From the NCBI GenBank assembly GCA_913046335.1, contig CAJWSU010000006.1:7418-71417 (forward strand): a stretch of DNA of 64,000 nt, given 5' to 3'. This document shows positions 8,921 to 18,631 of the stretch, in pieces. The notes beneath the pieces were generated by a model that saw only the letters and a list, made by a program, of their open reading frames with translations, did no database searches and had not been told where the DNA came from. Origin of the DNA: TMED109 sp002684605. Lineage in GTDB: Bacteria > Pseudomonadota > Alphaproteobacteria > TMED109. Both the position numbers and the translations under genes were made by a program. Positions within the stretch are counted from its first letter, which is position 1, and each line of letters starts with the position of its first letter.

Positions 8921-10813
8921 TTATATAAACTTAATCGCTCTATTTACTATAGAATTTGCATCCATATTAGCGTTTTTATACATCTTTTCTGGTTTTGCAT
9001 GATCAATAAATTTATCCGGAAAAACAATAGATTGAATATTAGAGTTAATTCTAAGTAAATTATTATTGGATAAATATTGCATCACATGTGACCCAAAACC
9101 TCCAACCACTCCTTCTTCTATGGTAATAAGAATATCATGATTAGATATTAAATTTTTTATTAACTGAGTATCTAGAGGCTTACAAAAACGAGCATCAGCC
9201 ACTGTTGTACTTAACCCTTTTTCATCTAATAATTTTGCTGCTTCTAATGATTCGTATAACCTTGCTCCAAAAGATAAAATAGCAATTTTACTTCCTTTCT
9301 TAACAATTCTTCCTTTTCCTATAGGCAATGGTTTAATTATCTTATCTAATTTTAGTCCAACGCTATTTCCTCTTGGATATCTAAATGCAGAAGGTCTATC
9401 GTTGATATTAGAAGCAGTTAAAACCATGCGCCTAAGTTCATTTTCATCAGAAGCTGCCATTAAAACCATTTTTGGAAGGTTTGCTAAAAATGCTATATCA
9501 AATGAACCTGCATGTGTTGCTCCATCTGCCCCTACTAATCCAGCCCTATCAATAGCAAATCTTACAGGCAATTCTTGAATAGCTACGTCATGTATTATCT
9601 GATCATAAGCTCTCTGCAAGAAAGTAGAGTATATTGTCGCAAAAGGCTTCATTCCTTCTGTTGCTAATCCGGCAGCAAAAGTTACAGCATGTTGCTCAGC
9701 AATACCAACATCAAAAAATCGATCAGGAAATTTTTCGGCAAATAAATCTAGGCCAGTACCTGAAGGCATAGCTGCTGTAATAGCAACTATTTTTTTATCT
9801 TTTTTGGCTAACTCGGTGAGTGTTTTAGAAAATATAGAAGTATAACTTGGAGGTCCTTTTTCAGATGCATCTTGGGTACCTGTTTTAATATTGAATTTAG
9901 ATACTCCATGGAATTTATCTAAACTTTTTTCAGCAGGAGTATAGCCATAACCTTTTTGAGTTACTACGTGGACTAAAATAGGACCTTGCTCACGCTTGTC
10001 TCTTATATTTTTAAGAACAGGAATTAAGTGTTGTATATTGTGACCATCAATAGGACCAATATAGTAAAAACCTAGTTCTTCAAAAAGTGTACCACCAGTT
10101 ACTATCCCTCGAGCATATTCTTCCGCTCTTCTTGCCGTATTTGCAATAGGCCGTGGAAGCCTTTTTGCTACTTGGCTAGCTACTTCTCTTAAGCTTCTAT
10201 AAGAAGAAGATGAAATTAATTTAGAAAGGTAGGCACTCATAGCACCAACAGGTGGAGCTATCGACATGTCGTTATCATTTAATATCACGATTAGTGGTAA
10301 TTTCATAGATCCTGCATTATTCATGGCTTCATAAGCCATACCTGCAGTCATTGCACCATCTCCTATTACTGCAATTGCTCTTCTATCTTCATTATTTAAG
10401 TCTGCAGCAACGGCCATTCCTAAAGTAGCAGATATAGAAGTTGATGCGTGCGCGGCACCAAAAGGATCAAATTCACTCTCAGATCTTTTTGTAAAGCCGG
10501 ATAAACCTTTTTCTTGTCTTAAGGTTTTCATTTTATTTCTTCGACCTGTTAAGATCTTATGAGGATAACTTTGATGGCCAACATCAAATACTAATCTATC
10601 ATAAGGAGTATTAAAAATGTAATGTAAAGCAACTGTTAGCTCCACTACTCCTAGCCCTGCTCCTAAATGACCACCTGTTTGTGAAACAGACTCAATCATT
10701 TCTTGACGAACTTCATTTGCTAATTGAATTAAGTCGCTTTCTTCCAATTGACGGATATCAGAAGTAGAGTTTATTCTACTTATAATAGACTTTTCATATG
10801 ATTTGTCTGACAT
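8921..10813 (-). CDS. dxs: 1-deoxy-D-xylulose-5-phosphate synthase
   Basis: Dxs condenses pyruvate and glyceraldehyde 3-phosphate, using thiamine diphosphate, in the first step of the MEP pathway. The 630-residue protein shows the family blocks in order: VFDVGHQSYPHKILTGR, then the TPP/magnesium motif beginning GDGAMTAG and running to NND, then FFDVGIAEQHAVTFAAGLA in the pyrimidine-binding domain. A transketolase C-domain follows near VTIEEGVVGGFGS. The length and all domains are complete. The ATG at 10813 agrees with the family N-terminus. Confidence 0.97.
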   Translation of the reverse strand: MSDKSYEKSIISRINSTSDIRQLEESDLIQLANEVRQEMIESVSQTGGHLGAGLGVVELTVALHYIFNTPYDRLVFDVGHQSYPHKILTGRRNKMKTLRQEKGLSGFTKRSESEFDPFGAAHASTSISATLGMAVAADLNNEDRRAIAVIGDGAMTAGMAYEAMNNAGSMKLPLIVILNDNDMSIAPPVGAMSAYLSKLISSSSYRSLREVASQVAKRLPRPIANTARRAEEYARGIVTGGTLFEELGFYYIGPIDGHNIQHLIPVLKNIRDKREQGPILVHVVTQKGYGYTPAEKSLDKFHGVSKFNIKTGTQDASEKGPPSYTSIFSKTLTELAKKDKKIVAITAAMPSGTGLDLFAEKFPDRFFDVGIAEQHAVTFAAGLATEGMKPFATIYSTFLQRAYDQIIHDVAIQELPVRFAIDRAGLVGADGATHAGSFDIAFLANLPKMVLMAASDENELRRMVLTASNINDRPSAFRYPRGNSVGLKLDKIIKPLPIGKGRIVKKGSKIAILSFGARLYESLEAAKLLDEKGLSTTVADARFCKPLDTQLIKNLISNHDILITIEEGVVGGFGSHVMQYLSNNNLLRINSNIQSIVFPDKFIDHAKPEKMYKNANMDANSIVNRAIKFI

Positions 10814-10887
10814 AAATTTAAACCAATTAACAAGTTAAAATAGTATATAAATATATAGAGCTATATATCTTTTAGATATAAAACAAT

Positions 10888-11487
10888 TTAATTATTTTGT
10901 ATCGCTCTTTCTAAGAATTCTATACGGTCTTGTCCCCAGAAAAGTTCACTATTGTAAATAAAAGTAGGAGCCCCCCATACATTATTATTCATAGCTTCTT
11001 CTGTATTTTGAGTATATTGGTTATTAGTCTCATCAGACTTTGCTTGTTCTATAAGTAAGTTAAAATCTAAATTACAGTCTTTACATACCTCTTTAATAGT
11101 TTCTTCATTAGAAATATCTTTTTCCTCCGTCCAGACGGCTTTCATAAATGAAAAAGCAACAGCAGATGGATTTATATTATTATTATTTGCGGCTATTATA
11201 ATTTTTTGTGAGAGAGTTGGGTCCACGGGAAAAAATTTGGGTTTAATTGTTAAAGGTATAGATAAGTATTCACTCCATCTTTTAAGTTCAGTAAGTCTAT
11301 TTAATTGAACAGGTTGAGGACGATCTTTAACAGCGGCCGTCCCATTTTTTGCAAAAATTTCCATTAAATTACAAGGTTTCCAATTTATTTTTAATTCATA
11401 TTTCTTTTCAAGATTTAAGATTCGTGGAGTTGCTAAATAAGCCCAAGGGGAAGGTGTAGCAAAATAGTAATCAAGAGTCTTAGTCAT
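10888..11487 (-). CDS. DsbA-family 2-hydroxychromene-2-carboxylate isomerase-like protein
   Basis: This 199-residue thioredoxin-fold protein belongs to the DsbA / GST-kappa / HCCA isomerase group. The N-terminus (LDYYFATPSPWAYLATPRI) has the family's YF..PSPWAY signature with a serine in the glutathione-binding position. The C-terminus carries the cis-proline motif WGAPTF and then FWGQDRIEFLERAI. Members isomerise 2-hydroxychromene-2-carboxylate in aromatic degradation or act as kappa-class glutathione transferases. No other aromatic-degradation genes are adjacent, so the substrate is open. It is followed upstream on the same strand by a 2-hydroxyacid dehydrogenase gene. Confidence 0.8.
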   Translation of the reverse strand: MTKTLDYYFATPSPWAYLATPRILNLEKKYELKINWKPCNLMEIFAKNGTAAVKDRPQPVQLNRLTELKRWSEYLSIPLTIKPKFFPVDPTLSQKIIIAANNNNINPSAVAFSFMKAVWTEEKDISNEETIKEVCKDCNLDFNLLIEQAKSDETNNQYTQNTEEAMNNNVWGAPTFIYNSELFWGQDRIEFLERAIQNN

Positions 11488-11514
11488 AATGAGTTCCTTA
11501 TAAAAGAATTAGCG

Positions 11515-12525
11515 TTATTTTTTTAAAAATTTTGTATTTATACAATTTGCAGTATTAACTCCTTTTATATGATCTATACAAGTTTTTAAAGCTTTTTCTC
11601 TAAGAAATACTAGTCCTGTAGGACTATAAAATGCAGAGTGTGGAGTTAAAACTATTCTGCCTTCTGCCCACTTTTCATTCAACCAAGCTTTAATTAAAGG
11701 ATGATTATTATCAGCAGGTTCTGTAGGCAAAACATCTAAGCCTATAGCTCTTATTTTTTCCGATTTTAGCGCTTCATATGCAGCATTAAGGTCAATAATA
11801 ACACCCCTTGCAGTATTAACAATTACTAGATTAGGCTTACAAATATTAAACATCTTGTCATTAATCAAATTTTCTGTTTCTTTATTAGCAAGACAATGTA
11901 TAGAAATATAATCAGAGCTTGCAATCAAATCCTCTATCTTTAAAAATCTTTTTATATTTAGGGCTTTTTCTTGCCCATCAGGGACATAAGGGTCATAGAA
12001 ACTTACATTAAATCCGAATGCTTTAGCCCTTAATGCAAAGGCTGTACCTATTCTTCCGAGACCTATTATTCCAATATTTTTATTTACGACCCTGTCTATT
12101 GTAGAAACAGCTGTATAATTCCAGTTTTCTTTTAGATTAAGTTTTAATAGCCTATCATACTCAGATATCCCTCTAGCAAAATTCATAATTAAAGAGAGTG
12201 CATGGTCTGCAACTTCATAAGTCCCATAATCAGGAACATTACTAACCACTATTCCAGCCGCTCCACATTTAACTTCATCAATCAAATCATATCCTACTCC
12301 CATTCTGGTAATGATTTTACAAGATTTAAGTTTTTGAATTACAGGAGCATCTATTTTCATATATAGTCCTGTAATTACTGCATCAGCTTTGGCCCAAATT
12401 TCATCAGGTATTTCGTCAGAGCTTTTCGCATCATATTTAATTAAATTACAGATGCCTTTTGCAATTGGTTTCTCATATTTAAAGTCATCTTTACCTAAAC
12501 TATCTGGATACAATATTGAATACAT
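11515..12525 (-). CDS. D-isomer-specific 2-hydroxyacid dehydrogenase (CtBP-like)
   Basis: This NAD(P)-dependent dehydrogenase of 336 residues has the dinucleotide-binding motif GIIGLGRIG at 152-160 and the catalytic arginine segment NTARGVIIDL near 237. The catalytic histidine lies in LTPHSAFYS toward the C-terminus. The motif SIHCLANKETENLI resembles C-terminal-binding-protein-like members rather than PdxB or SerA, and no regulatory domain follows. Members reduce 2-oxoacids to D-hydroxyacids; the substrate here is unknown. It is 27 bases from the isomerase-like gene and probably shares a transcript with it. Confidence 0.83.
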   Translation of the reverse strand: MYSILYPDSLGKDDFKYEKPIAKGICNLIKYDAKSSDEIPDEIWAKADAVITGLYMKIDAPVIQKLKSCKIITRMGVGYDLIDEVKCGAAGIVVSNVPDYGTYEVADHALSLIMNFARGISEYDRLLKLNLKENWNYTAVSTIDRVVNKNIGIIGLGRIGTAFALRAKAFGFNVSFYDPYVPDGQEKALNIKRFLKIEDLIASSDYISIHCLANKETENLINDKMFNICKPNLVIVNTARGVIIDLNAAYEALKSEKIRAIGLDVLPTEPADNNHPLIKAWLNEKWAEGRIVLTPHSAFYSPTGLVFLREKALKTCIDHIKGVNTANCINTKFLKK

Positions 12526-12644
12526 TTTGAATTTCCCTTAATATATTCTATTTCATTTATTAGGTATAATACTTTCCACGCAGTAATTTATTGGATATTA
12601 TAAACCTTTATTAGTGTAAAAATATAGCATAAGGAAAACAAAAT

Positions 12645-14060
12645 ATGAAAACAGAAATTTATAAATTATCTGCTTTAGAGTTATCGAAAGCGTATAAAAA
12701 TAAAACGTTATCTCCAGTTGAAGTTACATATTCTGTTTTGGAGCGTATTAAGAATGTTGATGAAAAACTTAACGCATACGTTTTTATTGATGAAGACTTA
12801 GCTATAAGCCAAGCAAAAGAATCAGAAATACGTTGGAATAAAGGAAATCAAAAAAGCGATATTGATGGTGTTCCTACAGCTATTAAAGATTTATTATTAA
12901 CTAAAGATTGGCCTACTATGAGGGGTTCAAAAACAGTCAATAAGAATTCAGACTGGAAAGATGATGCTCCTGTTACTGCTAGACTAAAAGAATCGGGAAC
13001 TGTTTTATTAGGCAAAACTACTACTCCAGAATTTGGTCATAAAGGTACTACCCAAAGTCCTCTGACTGGAATCACAAGAAACCCTTGGAATGTAAACCTC
13101 ACTTCTGGAGGATCTTCAGGAGGCTCGTCTTCTTCAGTTGCCGCGGGAATGGGTCCATTAGCAATTGGAACAGATGGAGGAGGAAGTGTTAGAATACCTT
13201 GTTCTTTTACGGGCTTATTTGGAATTAAACCTACATTCGGTAAGGTTCCAGCTTGGCCATTATCACCTTTTGGAACAATTGCTAATGTTGGGCCAATGAC
13301 TAGAACTGTTCATGATGGAGCATTATTATTTTCAATTATAAGTCAACCAGATTGGAGAGATTGGAATGCCAATACAAAAATGGATAGTAATTTTATAGAT
13401 AAGCTTGCTGAAGGAGTAAAAGGCAAAAAAATTGCTTATTGTCCTGATTTTGGAATGTCTCATGTAATAGAACCTTACTCTATAGAAAAAGATGTAGAAA
13501 TTATGACAAAAAAAACTGTTGAGTTATTGGAATCATTAGGAGCTCATGTAGAACAAATAGATATAAAATGGCCAAGAGATCCAAAAAAAGCTTTTAGTGT
13601 ATTATGGACATCTGGAGCAGCTTTTCTAGCACAAAATTTTACTAATGATGAAAAAGGTTTACTAGATCCTAAGTTTAGGGAATTTTGTGTAGAAGGGGCA
13701 GAACATTCTTTATTTACAAGACTTGAAGCTGAATCTTCAAGGGGTATAAATGGTGTAATGATTAATGAATTATTCCAGAATTATGATCTCTTAGTGGGGC
13801 CAACTATGCCAACTAAGGCATTTAAAGCTGAATCTAATATACCAGAAGGGTGGGGCAAAGATATTTTTGATTGGACTCCATTTACTTATCCATTTAATTT
13901 GACATGCCATCCTGCAGCCACGGTAAATTGTGGTTTTTCTGATGGTTTGCCAATAGGTTTCCAAATAATTGCTAGAAAAGATGCAGATGTAGATACTTTT
14001 ATATGTGCTGCAGCTATAGAGAAATCTTTAGACTTAGTTGATAAATGGCCAGTACTATAA
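12645..14060 (+). CDS. Amidase signature family hydrolase
   Basis: This amidase-signature enzyme of 471 residues has an intact Ser-cisSer-Lys triad: Lys81 in PTAIKDL, Ser157 in SGGSSGG, and Ser181 in DGGGSVRIP. The 24-residue spacing between the two serines matches the family. Members hydrolyse amides such as fatty amides, aryl acylamides or peptide amides. It is not GatA by context, since no gatB or gatC is adjacent. It lies divergently from the 2-hydroxyacid dehydrogenase and upstream of a NIPSNAP gene. A TAAGGAAA ribosome-binding site supports the start. Confidence 0.85.
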   Translation: MKTEIYKLSALELSKAYKNKTLSPVEVTYSVLERIKNVDEKLNAYVFIDEDLAISQAKESEIRWNKGNQKSDIDGVPTAIKDLLLTKDWPTMRGSKTVNKNSDWKDDAPVTARLKESGTVLLGKTTTPEFGHKGTTQSPLTGITRNPWNVNLTSGGSSGGSSSSVAAGMGPLAIGTDGGGSVRIPCSFTGLFGIKPTFGKVPAWPLSPFGTIANVGPMTRTVHDGALLFSIISQPDWRDWNANTKMDSNFIDKLAEGVKGKKIAYCPDFGMSHVIEPYSIEKDVEIMTKKTVELLESLGAHVEQIDIKWPRDPKKAFSVLWTSGAAFLAQNFTNDEKGLLDPKFREFCVEGAEHSLFTRLEAESSRGINGVMINELFQNYDLLVGPTMPTKAFKAESNIPEGWGKDIFDWTPFTYPFNLTCHPAATVNCGFSDGLPIGFQIIARKDADVDTFICAAAIEKSLDLVDKWPVL

Positions 14061-14098
14061 AAGCATATAGTATTTTAACTTAATAAAAGGAGAAAAAA

Positions 14099-14422
14099 AT
14101 GATTGTAGAAATGAGAACATATACTATACATCCTGGATCAACACCTGAATATTTTAAGGTATATGAAACTATGGGTATGGAAGCCCAAAAAGAAATACTA
14201 GGACATATGGTTGGTTATTATGCAACTGAAATTGGTGATTTGAACCAAGTTGTTCACATGTGGGCTTATGATAGCTTAAATAGTAGAGTGGAGAGAAGAG
14301 CTAAATTAATGCAAGATGAAAGGTGGAAAAAGATGCTGCCGGAATTAAGAAAATTTATAGTTACTCAGAAAACTCAAATTCTTATTCCTGCACCATTCGC
14401 AAAAATACCAAAAATTGATTAA
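14099..14422 (+). CDS. NIPSNAP family protein
   Basis: This 107-residue protein with a dimeric ferredoxin-like (alpha-beta barrel) fold matches the NIPSNAP family: MIVEMRTYTIHPGS, then EIGDLNQVVHMWAYDS, then the R.....DERWKKMLPEL block. The biochemical role of bacterial NIPSNAP proteins is not established. They commonly sit beside catabolic enzymes, and here the gene follows the amidase with a strong AAAAGGAG ribosome-binding site. Its 3' end overlaps that of apbE on the opposite strand by four bases. Confidence 0.82.
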   Translation: MIVEMRTYTIHPGSTPEYFKVYETMGMEAQKEILGHMVGYYATEIGDLNQVVHMWAYDSLNSRVERRAKLMQDERWKKMLPELRKFIVTQKTQILIPAPFAKIPKID

Positions 14423-15417
14423 GCTTTAGTAATAACAATCCTTTTTCTTTGATTGTTTAGAACTTCAAAACCAACTTCTAAATTTTTAGCAAGTAATTCT
14501 GATTTTTTTGGATTCATAATTAAAAAAGCAGTAGCTAAAGCATCCGCTTCTGCTGCTTTTTTTGCTGTTACACTTACTTGTAAATATTCATTATCGTTAT
14601 AACCATTTTCAGGATTAAATATGTGGTGATATTTCCCAGATAAATCAAAAGGAGTTCCTAAACCAGCAGAAGTAGCAATTGCTGCATCTGTAAATTCAAC
14701 TTCTCCTATACTATCTGTATGCTCAGGATTAGAAATTAATAAACGCCATGGCCTTCCTTCCGGGTGCTCGCCAACCCCTCTATATTCACCTAATTGAACT
14801 AAGGTGCTTCTTATTCCATAATTCATCAAACTTTCTGCTATTTTATCTGTTATATAACCTTGGGCAATACCATTTAAAGTCGAAGACATTCCTTCTATTG
14901 CATAACTGATTTTATTTTTTTCTATTTTTATTGATTTCCAATCCACTAGTTTTAAGGCATTACTTATTTGGGTACTTGAAGGGGGCTTTCCAAGAGTTGT
15001 AAATGACTCATTGTAAATATTCCATAATGGTTGAACTGTTACATCAAATGAACCATTTGTCATTTCAGAATATTTTTTTGATAAGTTAAATATATTTACC
15101 ATCTCTGGATGAGGGTTTTCTATATAACCTTTTTTATTTAAAAGTGATAATTGTGAATTATTTTTATAAAGAGAAAAAAGGTTTTCAAGAGTTATTAGCT
15201 CTCCAACACTTTTTTTAAGAATTTTCTGTGCTTCTTTTTCATTTGGATGATAGATAGTTATTTCTGCTTGGGATCCTAGTGCTATGCCGTTCCAAGTAAC
15301 TTTTTTTAGCTCATCTTTATCTTTAAAAGTTACAAAACTTTTTCCTACAATAGCTCCGACTGCGGCAACGCCAACTATTTTAAGTAGCCTTCTTCGAGAT
15401 TTATTAATAGCAATCAT
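14419..15417 (-). CDS. ApbE-like FAD:protein FMN transferase
   Basis: This periplasmic flavin transferase covalently attaches FMN to a threonine of target proteins such as NqrC or RnfG. The 332-residue protein begins with a twin-arginine signal (SRRRLLKIVG, residues 7-16). It has the family segments LGSQAEITIY, PLWNIY, STLNGIAQGYITDKIAESL and TDAAIATSAGLG. DALATAFLIM near the C-terminus is also conserved. No candidate flavinylation substrate is encoded in the window. It lies 52 bases downstream of the RND transporter gene and may be read from the same transcript. Confidence 0.88.
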   Translation of the reverse strand: MIAINKSRRRLLKIVGVAAVGAIVGKSFVTFKDKDELKKVTWNGIALGSQAEITIYHPNEKEAQKILKKSVGELITLENLFSLYKNNSQLSLLNKKGYIENPHPEMVNIFNLSKKYSEMTNGSFDVTVQPLWNIYNESFTTLGKPPSSTQISNALKLVDWKSIKIEKNKISYAIEGMSSTLNGIAQGYITDKIAESLMNYGIRSTLVQLGEYRGVGEHPEGRPWRLLISNPEHTDSIGEVEFTDAAIATSAGLGTPFDLSGKYHHIFNPENGYNDNEYLQVSVTAKKAAEADALATAFLIMNPKKSELLAKNLEVGFEVLNNQRKRIVITKA

Positions 15418-15469
15418 ACATTTTCTCCTATTAATAAATAATAATACGAATTAAAATATATGCAATAAT

Positions 15470-18400
15470 TTATTCTGCTATTGCTGGGTTTAGTTTTTGA
15501 GAAACAAATGATCCTTCTCTAATAAAAATTCTTAGCATTGGTGGCACAATAGCTAAAGTTAAAATAGCAGAAAGACATAACCCTCCAATAATAACTGATC
15601 CCAATCCTCTATATAATTCTGACCCTGCTCCCGGAAAAAGTACGAGAGGAAGCATTCCAAATATACTGGTGAGTGTTGACATAAATATTGGCCTTATTCT
15701 ATTTCTTGTGGCTTCAATTATGGCATCAGAAGTATTCATACTTTCTTCTCTAATATGTTGTAAAGTTTGATGAACCAATAAAATAGCATTATTAACTACT
15801 ATACCAATTAAAATCACAAAACCTAATATGGTTAACATATCTAAAGGTTGGAGAATATTGAGATTGAGAACCCATAAACCCATAACACCTCCAGCCGCTG
15901 CAGGAGGTACAGATAGCATTATAACTAAAGGATATACAAAGCTTTCAAATAATATAGCCATTAATAAATAAACCATACATATTGCTACTAATAAGTTTAT
16001 TACCATAGCATTCCAAGTATTCGTTAATTCATCTGCAGTTCCAGAAAGATTTAAATTCACTCCAGTAGGCAGGCCATTTTGTTCTAAGGGCAGAATCACA
16101 TTTTCTTCAATCATATCTATTGCAGCTTCAAGAGGTATTGTATCTATAGGTTTTATTTGTAATGTAATTGTTCTATCTCGTTCTATATGCCTAATTTCTG
16201 TTGGTCCAGAAGTCATGACAATGTTGGCTAGTGAAGAAATAGGAAGTATTTTTCCACTTGGAGTCACAACAGGAATATTTTCTATACCTTGAGTCTGAGT
16301 AATAGCATTTAATTTACCTCTTAGTGTTAAATCCATTCTTTTGGAATCTATTGTAATTTCTGCTATTCTTATTCCTGAATTAAATGCATCTACACTTAAA
16401 GCTAGAGATTGCGCAGTAACATCATTATCAGCAAGCTTGACTCTATTAGGTTGAACCTGAATTTCTGGAGCTCCTAAAACCAAACCTGGAATAGGTCTCA
16501 TTTGATTCCCTTCATTTCTAGGAAATGTTTTTCCGACTAATCCAGCGGCTTGTTGTGCTACATTAACTACTTTATCTAAATCAGGACCTGTAATATCTAG
16601 ATCTATAGATCTTCCTCCTCCAAAACCTCTTTGAAATAAGCTTGGTTGAGTAAAGAAACCAAATGTTCCAGGCTCTCCAAAAAGAGAGCGTGTTAATATA
16701 GGAATAAGTTCTCTCACACGGGTATCTTCTAATGCACTTGCGCCAAATAATGTTCTTCCTCCTGCACCAGCAACAAAAAAGTAATTTCTAATTTTGGGAG
16801 GTTGCCCAATTTCTGATTCAGGACCAGTTTCAGAAGCCCATAAATCTTTAACACGTGTTTCAACTCTTTCAGCAATTTCTGTTAAGGTTGCAAGGTTATA
16901 TCCGGGAGGAGGAAGCATTATTCCAAATATTAAATTTCTATTGCCTTCGGGTAAATATTCAAGTTTTGGCAGCATAGAATACGACAGGGTAAGGGTTCCT
17001 GCGGCTACGGTACCAGCCATTAATAAAGAGGCAATCTTAGATTTGGTTATTAATCTTACATAGCCAACAGTATACTTAATAAATAATCGAGCAAAATCAT
17101 CTAAAATAATAATATTAAACCTTTTAGAAGTTACTCCTGTTAAGAGCCATTTTGCTAATGCAGGTAAAACCGTTACAGAAACTAAAAGGCTCATAGTAAC
17201 AGCTACAGAAATTGCTACAGCAATATCACGAAAGAGTTGTCCTGCTTCTAATTTCATTATTAAAATTGGAACAAAAACTAATACAGTAGTTAATGCAGAT
17301 ACCATAACAGCTGGCCAAACTTGTTTTGCACCAGAATAGGCTGCATTAGCTGCATCTTTTCCATTCTCTCTTTGTCTGTAAATATTTTCTAATACAACTA
17401 TTGCAGCATCTACAACCATGCCCACAGCAAAAGCTATACCTGCAAGTGAAATAACATTGATAGATCTCCCTAAAGCTGCCATTACAACGAATGCAGCAAC
17501 TACTGAAATAGGTATAGATAGTCCTATAATAACTGTGGCTCGCCATGACCTTAAGAATAATATTAGTATAAATATTGCTAAAGAACCACCAATCCATATG
17601 TTTTGCTTCACTAGTTCTATAGCTGAATCTATATATATGGTTTCGTCATAAACTTGTTCTAGCTTTAGTCCTAAACCTGGTAATGTATCATTATTTAATT
17701 CTTTTACGGCTTTTCTAACCCCTTCCATTATTTCAATAACATTACCGCCAGATTGTCGAACTGCATTTATAGCTAAAGAAGAGTATCCTAGAAACCTTAT
17801 ATTAGCAGTTGGCTCTTTGTACGTAAATTCTACTGTGCCTATATCATTTATAGTTACTCTACCGAAGTTACCATTATTATTTTCACTTATTAAAACAACA
17901 TTTTTAACTTGATCAGGTGTTTGAAACTCACCTTCTGCTCTCACTATATAGCGTCTTTTACCTTCTTCAACATCACCCGCAGAAATAGAAGCATTTGCTC
18001 TTTGAAGAGCAAGAGCTATCTCAGGAACCGTAAGACCATAATTGGCCATTCGTTCTGGATCTATTGTTACTCTAAGCTCAGTTTGGCTTCCACCATATAC
18101 TGTAGTTCTGGCAACCCCGGGTACTCGTTCTATTCTATCTTGAATAACATCTTCAACAATATCTCCATAGGCAGCAATATCAGTGTCATTTCCTTCAGTT
18201 TTACTTAATATAAACCATGCTATTGCGTTATCATCTAGTCCCGCTGTGTCAAGACTTGGTTCGCCTGCATCTTCAGGATAGCCTTCAATTTGATTTAATC
18301 TGTTAGAAACTAATAATAAAGCTCTATCCATATTTATATCAGTGTCAAATTCAACTGTAACTTCCGACCTTCCTGCCATTGCTTTTGCAGTTAATCTTTT

Positions 18401-18631
18401 AGATCCTTCTATTCCTTTTAAAACTTCTTCTTGGCGATTTACTATTTCTCTCTCTATTTCATAGGGAGAGGCGCCACCCCAATAAGTAGTTACTGTTATT
18501 ACGGGTTTATTAACATCTGGAGCTAATTGAATAGGTATTCGCTCTAATGCTATAAAACCTAAGACAATAGTCATAAATATCGCTGCTACCACAGCGATAG
18601 GTCTTTCTATAGAAGCGCGAATAATATCCAT
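15470..18631 (-). CDS. RND-family efflux transporter, inner-membrane pump (HAE1-like)
   Basis: This proton-driven tripartite efflux pump has 1053 residues, the normal AcrB-like length. There are two repeats of six membrane helices with large periplasmic loops. The N-terminus (MDIIRASIERPIAVVAAIFMTIVLGFIALERIPIQ) is typical. The transmembrane-4 proton-relay region reads GMVVDAAIVVLENI, keeping one Asp where AcrB has two, a substitution common in other HAE branches. The start overlaps the membrane-fusion gene stop by one base. No outer-membrane channel gene is adjacent, so a TolC-like protein must be elsewhere. The substrate is unknown. Confidence 0.92.
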   Translation of the reverse strand: MDIIRASIERPIAVVAAIFMTIVLGFIALERIPIQLAPDVNKPVITVTTYWGGASPYEIEREIVNRQEEVLKGIEGSKRLTAKAMAGRSEVTVEFDTDINMDRALLLVSNRLNQIEGYPEDAGEPSLDTAGLDDNAIAWFILSKTEGNDTDIAAYGDIVEDVIQDRIERVPGVARTTVYGGSQTELRVTIDPERMANYGLTVPEIALALQRANASISAGDVEEGKRRYIVRAEGEFQTPDQVKNVVLISENNNGNFGRVTINDIGTVEFTYKEPTANIRFLGYSSLAINAVRQSGGNVIEIMEGVRKAVKELNNDTLPGLGLKLEQVYDETIYIDSAIELVKQNIWIGGSLAIFILILFLRSWRATVIIGLSIPISVVAAFVVMAALGRSINVISLAGIAFAVGMVVDAAIVVLENIYRQRENGKDAANAAYSGAKQVWPAVMVSALTTVLVFVPILIMKLEAGQLFRDIAVAISVAVTMSLLVSVTVLPALAKWLLTGVTSKRFNIIILDDFARLFIKYTVGYVRLITKSKIASLLMAGTVAAGTLTLSYSMLPKLEYLPEGNRNLIFGIMLPPPGYNLATLTEIAERVETRVKDLWASETGPESEIGQPPKIRNYFFVAGAGGRTLFGASALEDTRVRELIPILTRSLFGEPGTFGFFTQPSLFQRGFGGGRSIDLDITGPDLDKVVNVAQQAAGLVGKTFPRNEGNQMRPIPGLVLGAPEIQVQPNRVKLADNDVTAQSLALSVDAFNSGIRIAEITIDSKRMDLTLRGKLNAITQTQGIENIPVVTPSGKILPISSLANIVMTSGPTEIRHIERDRTITLQIKPIDTIPLEAAIDMIEENVILPLEQNGLPTGVNLNLSGTADELTNTWNAMVINLLVAICMVYLLMAILFESFVYPLVIMLSVPPAAAGGVMGLWVLNLNILQPLDMLTILGFVILIGIVVNNAILLVHQTLQHIREESMNTSDAIIEATRNRIRPIFMSTLTSIFGMLPLVLFPGAGSELYRGLGSVIIGGLCLSAILTLAIVPPMLRIFIREGSFVSQKLNPAIAE

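Noticed and set aside
15470..18631. Several open frames of 70-100 codons on the opposite strand of the RND pump gene
   Set aside because: They lack ribosome-binding sites and family matches and lie wholly inside a complete conserved gene. They are shadows of its coding frame.
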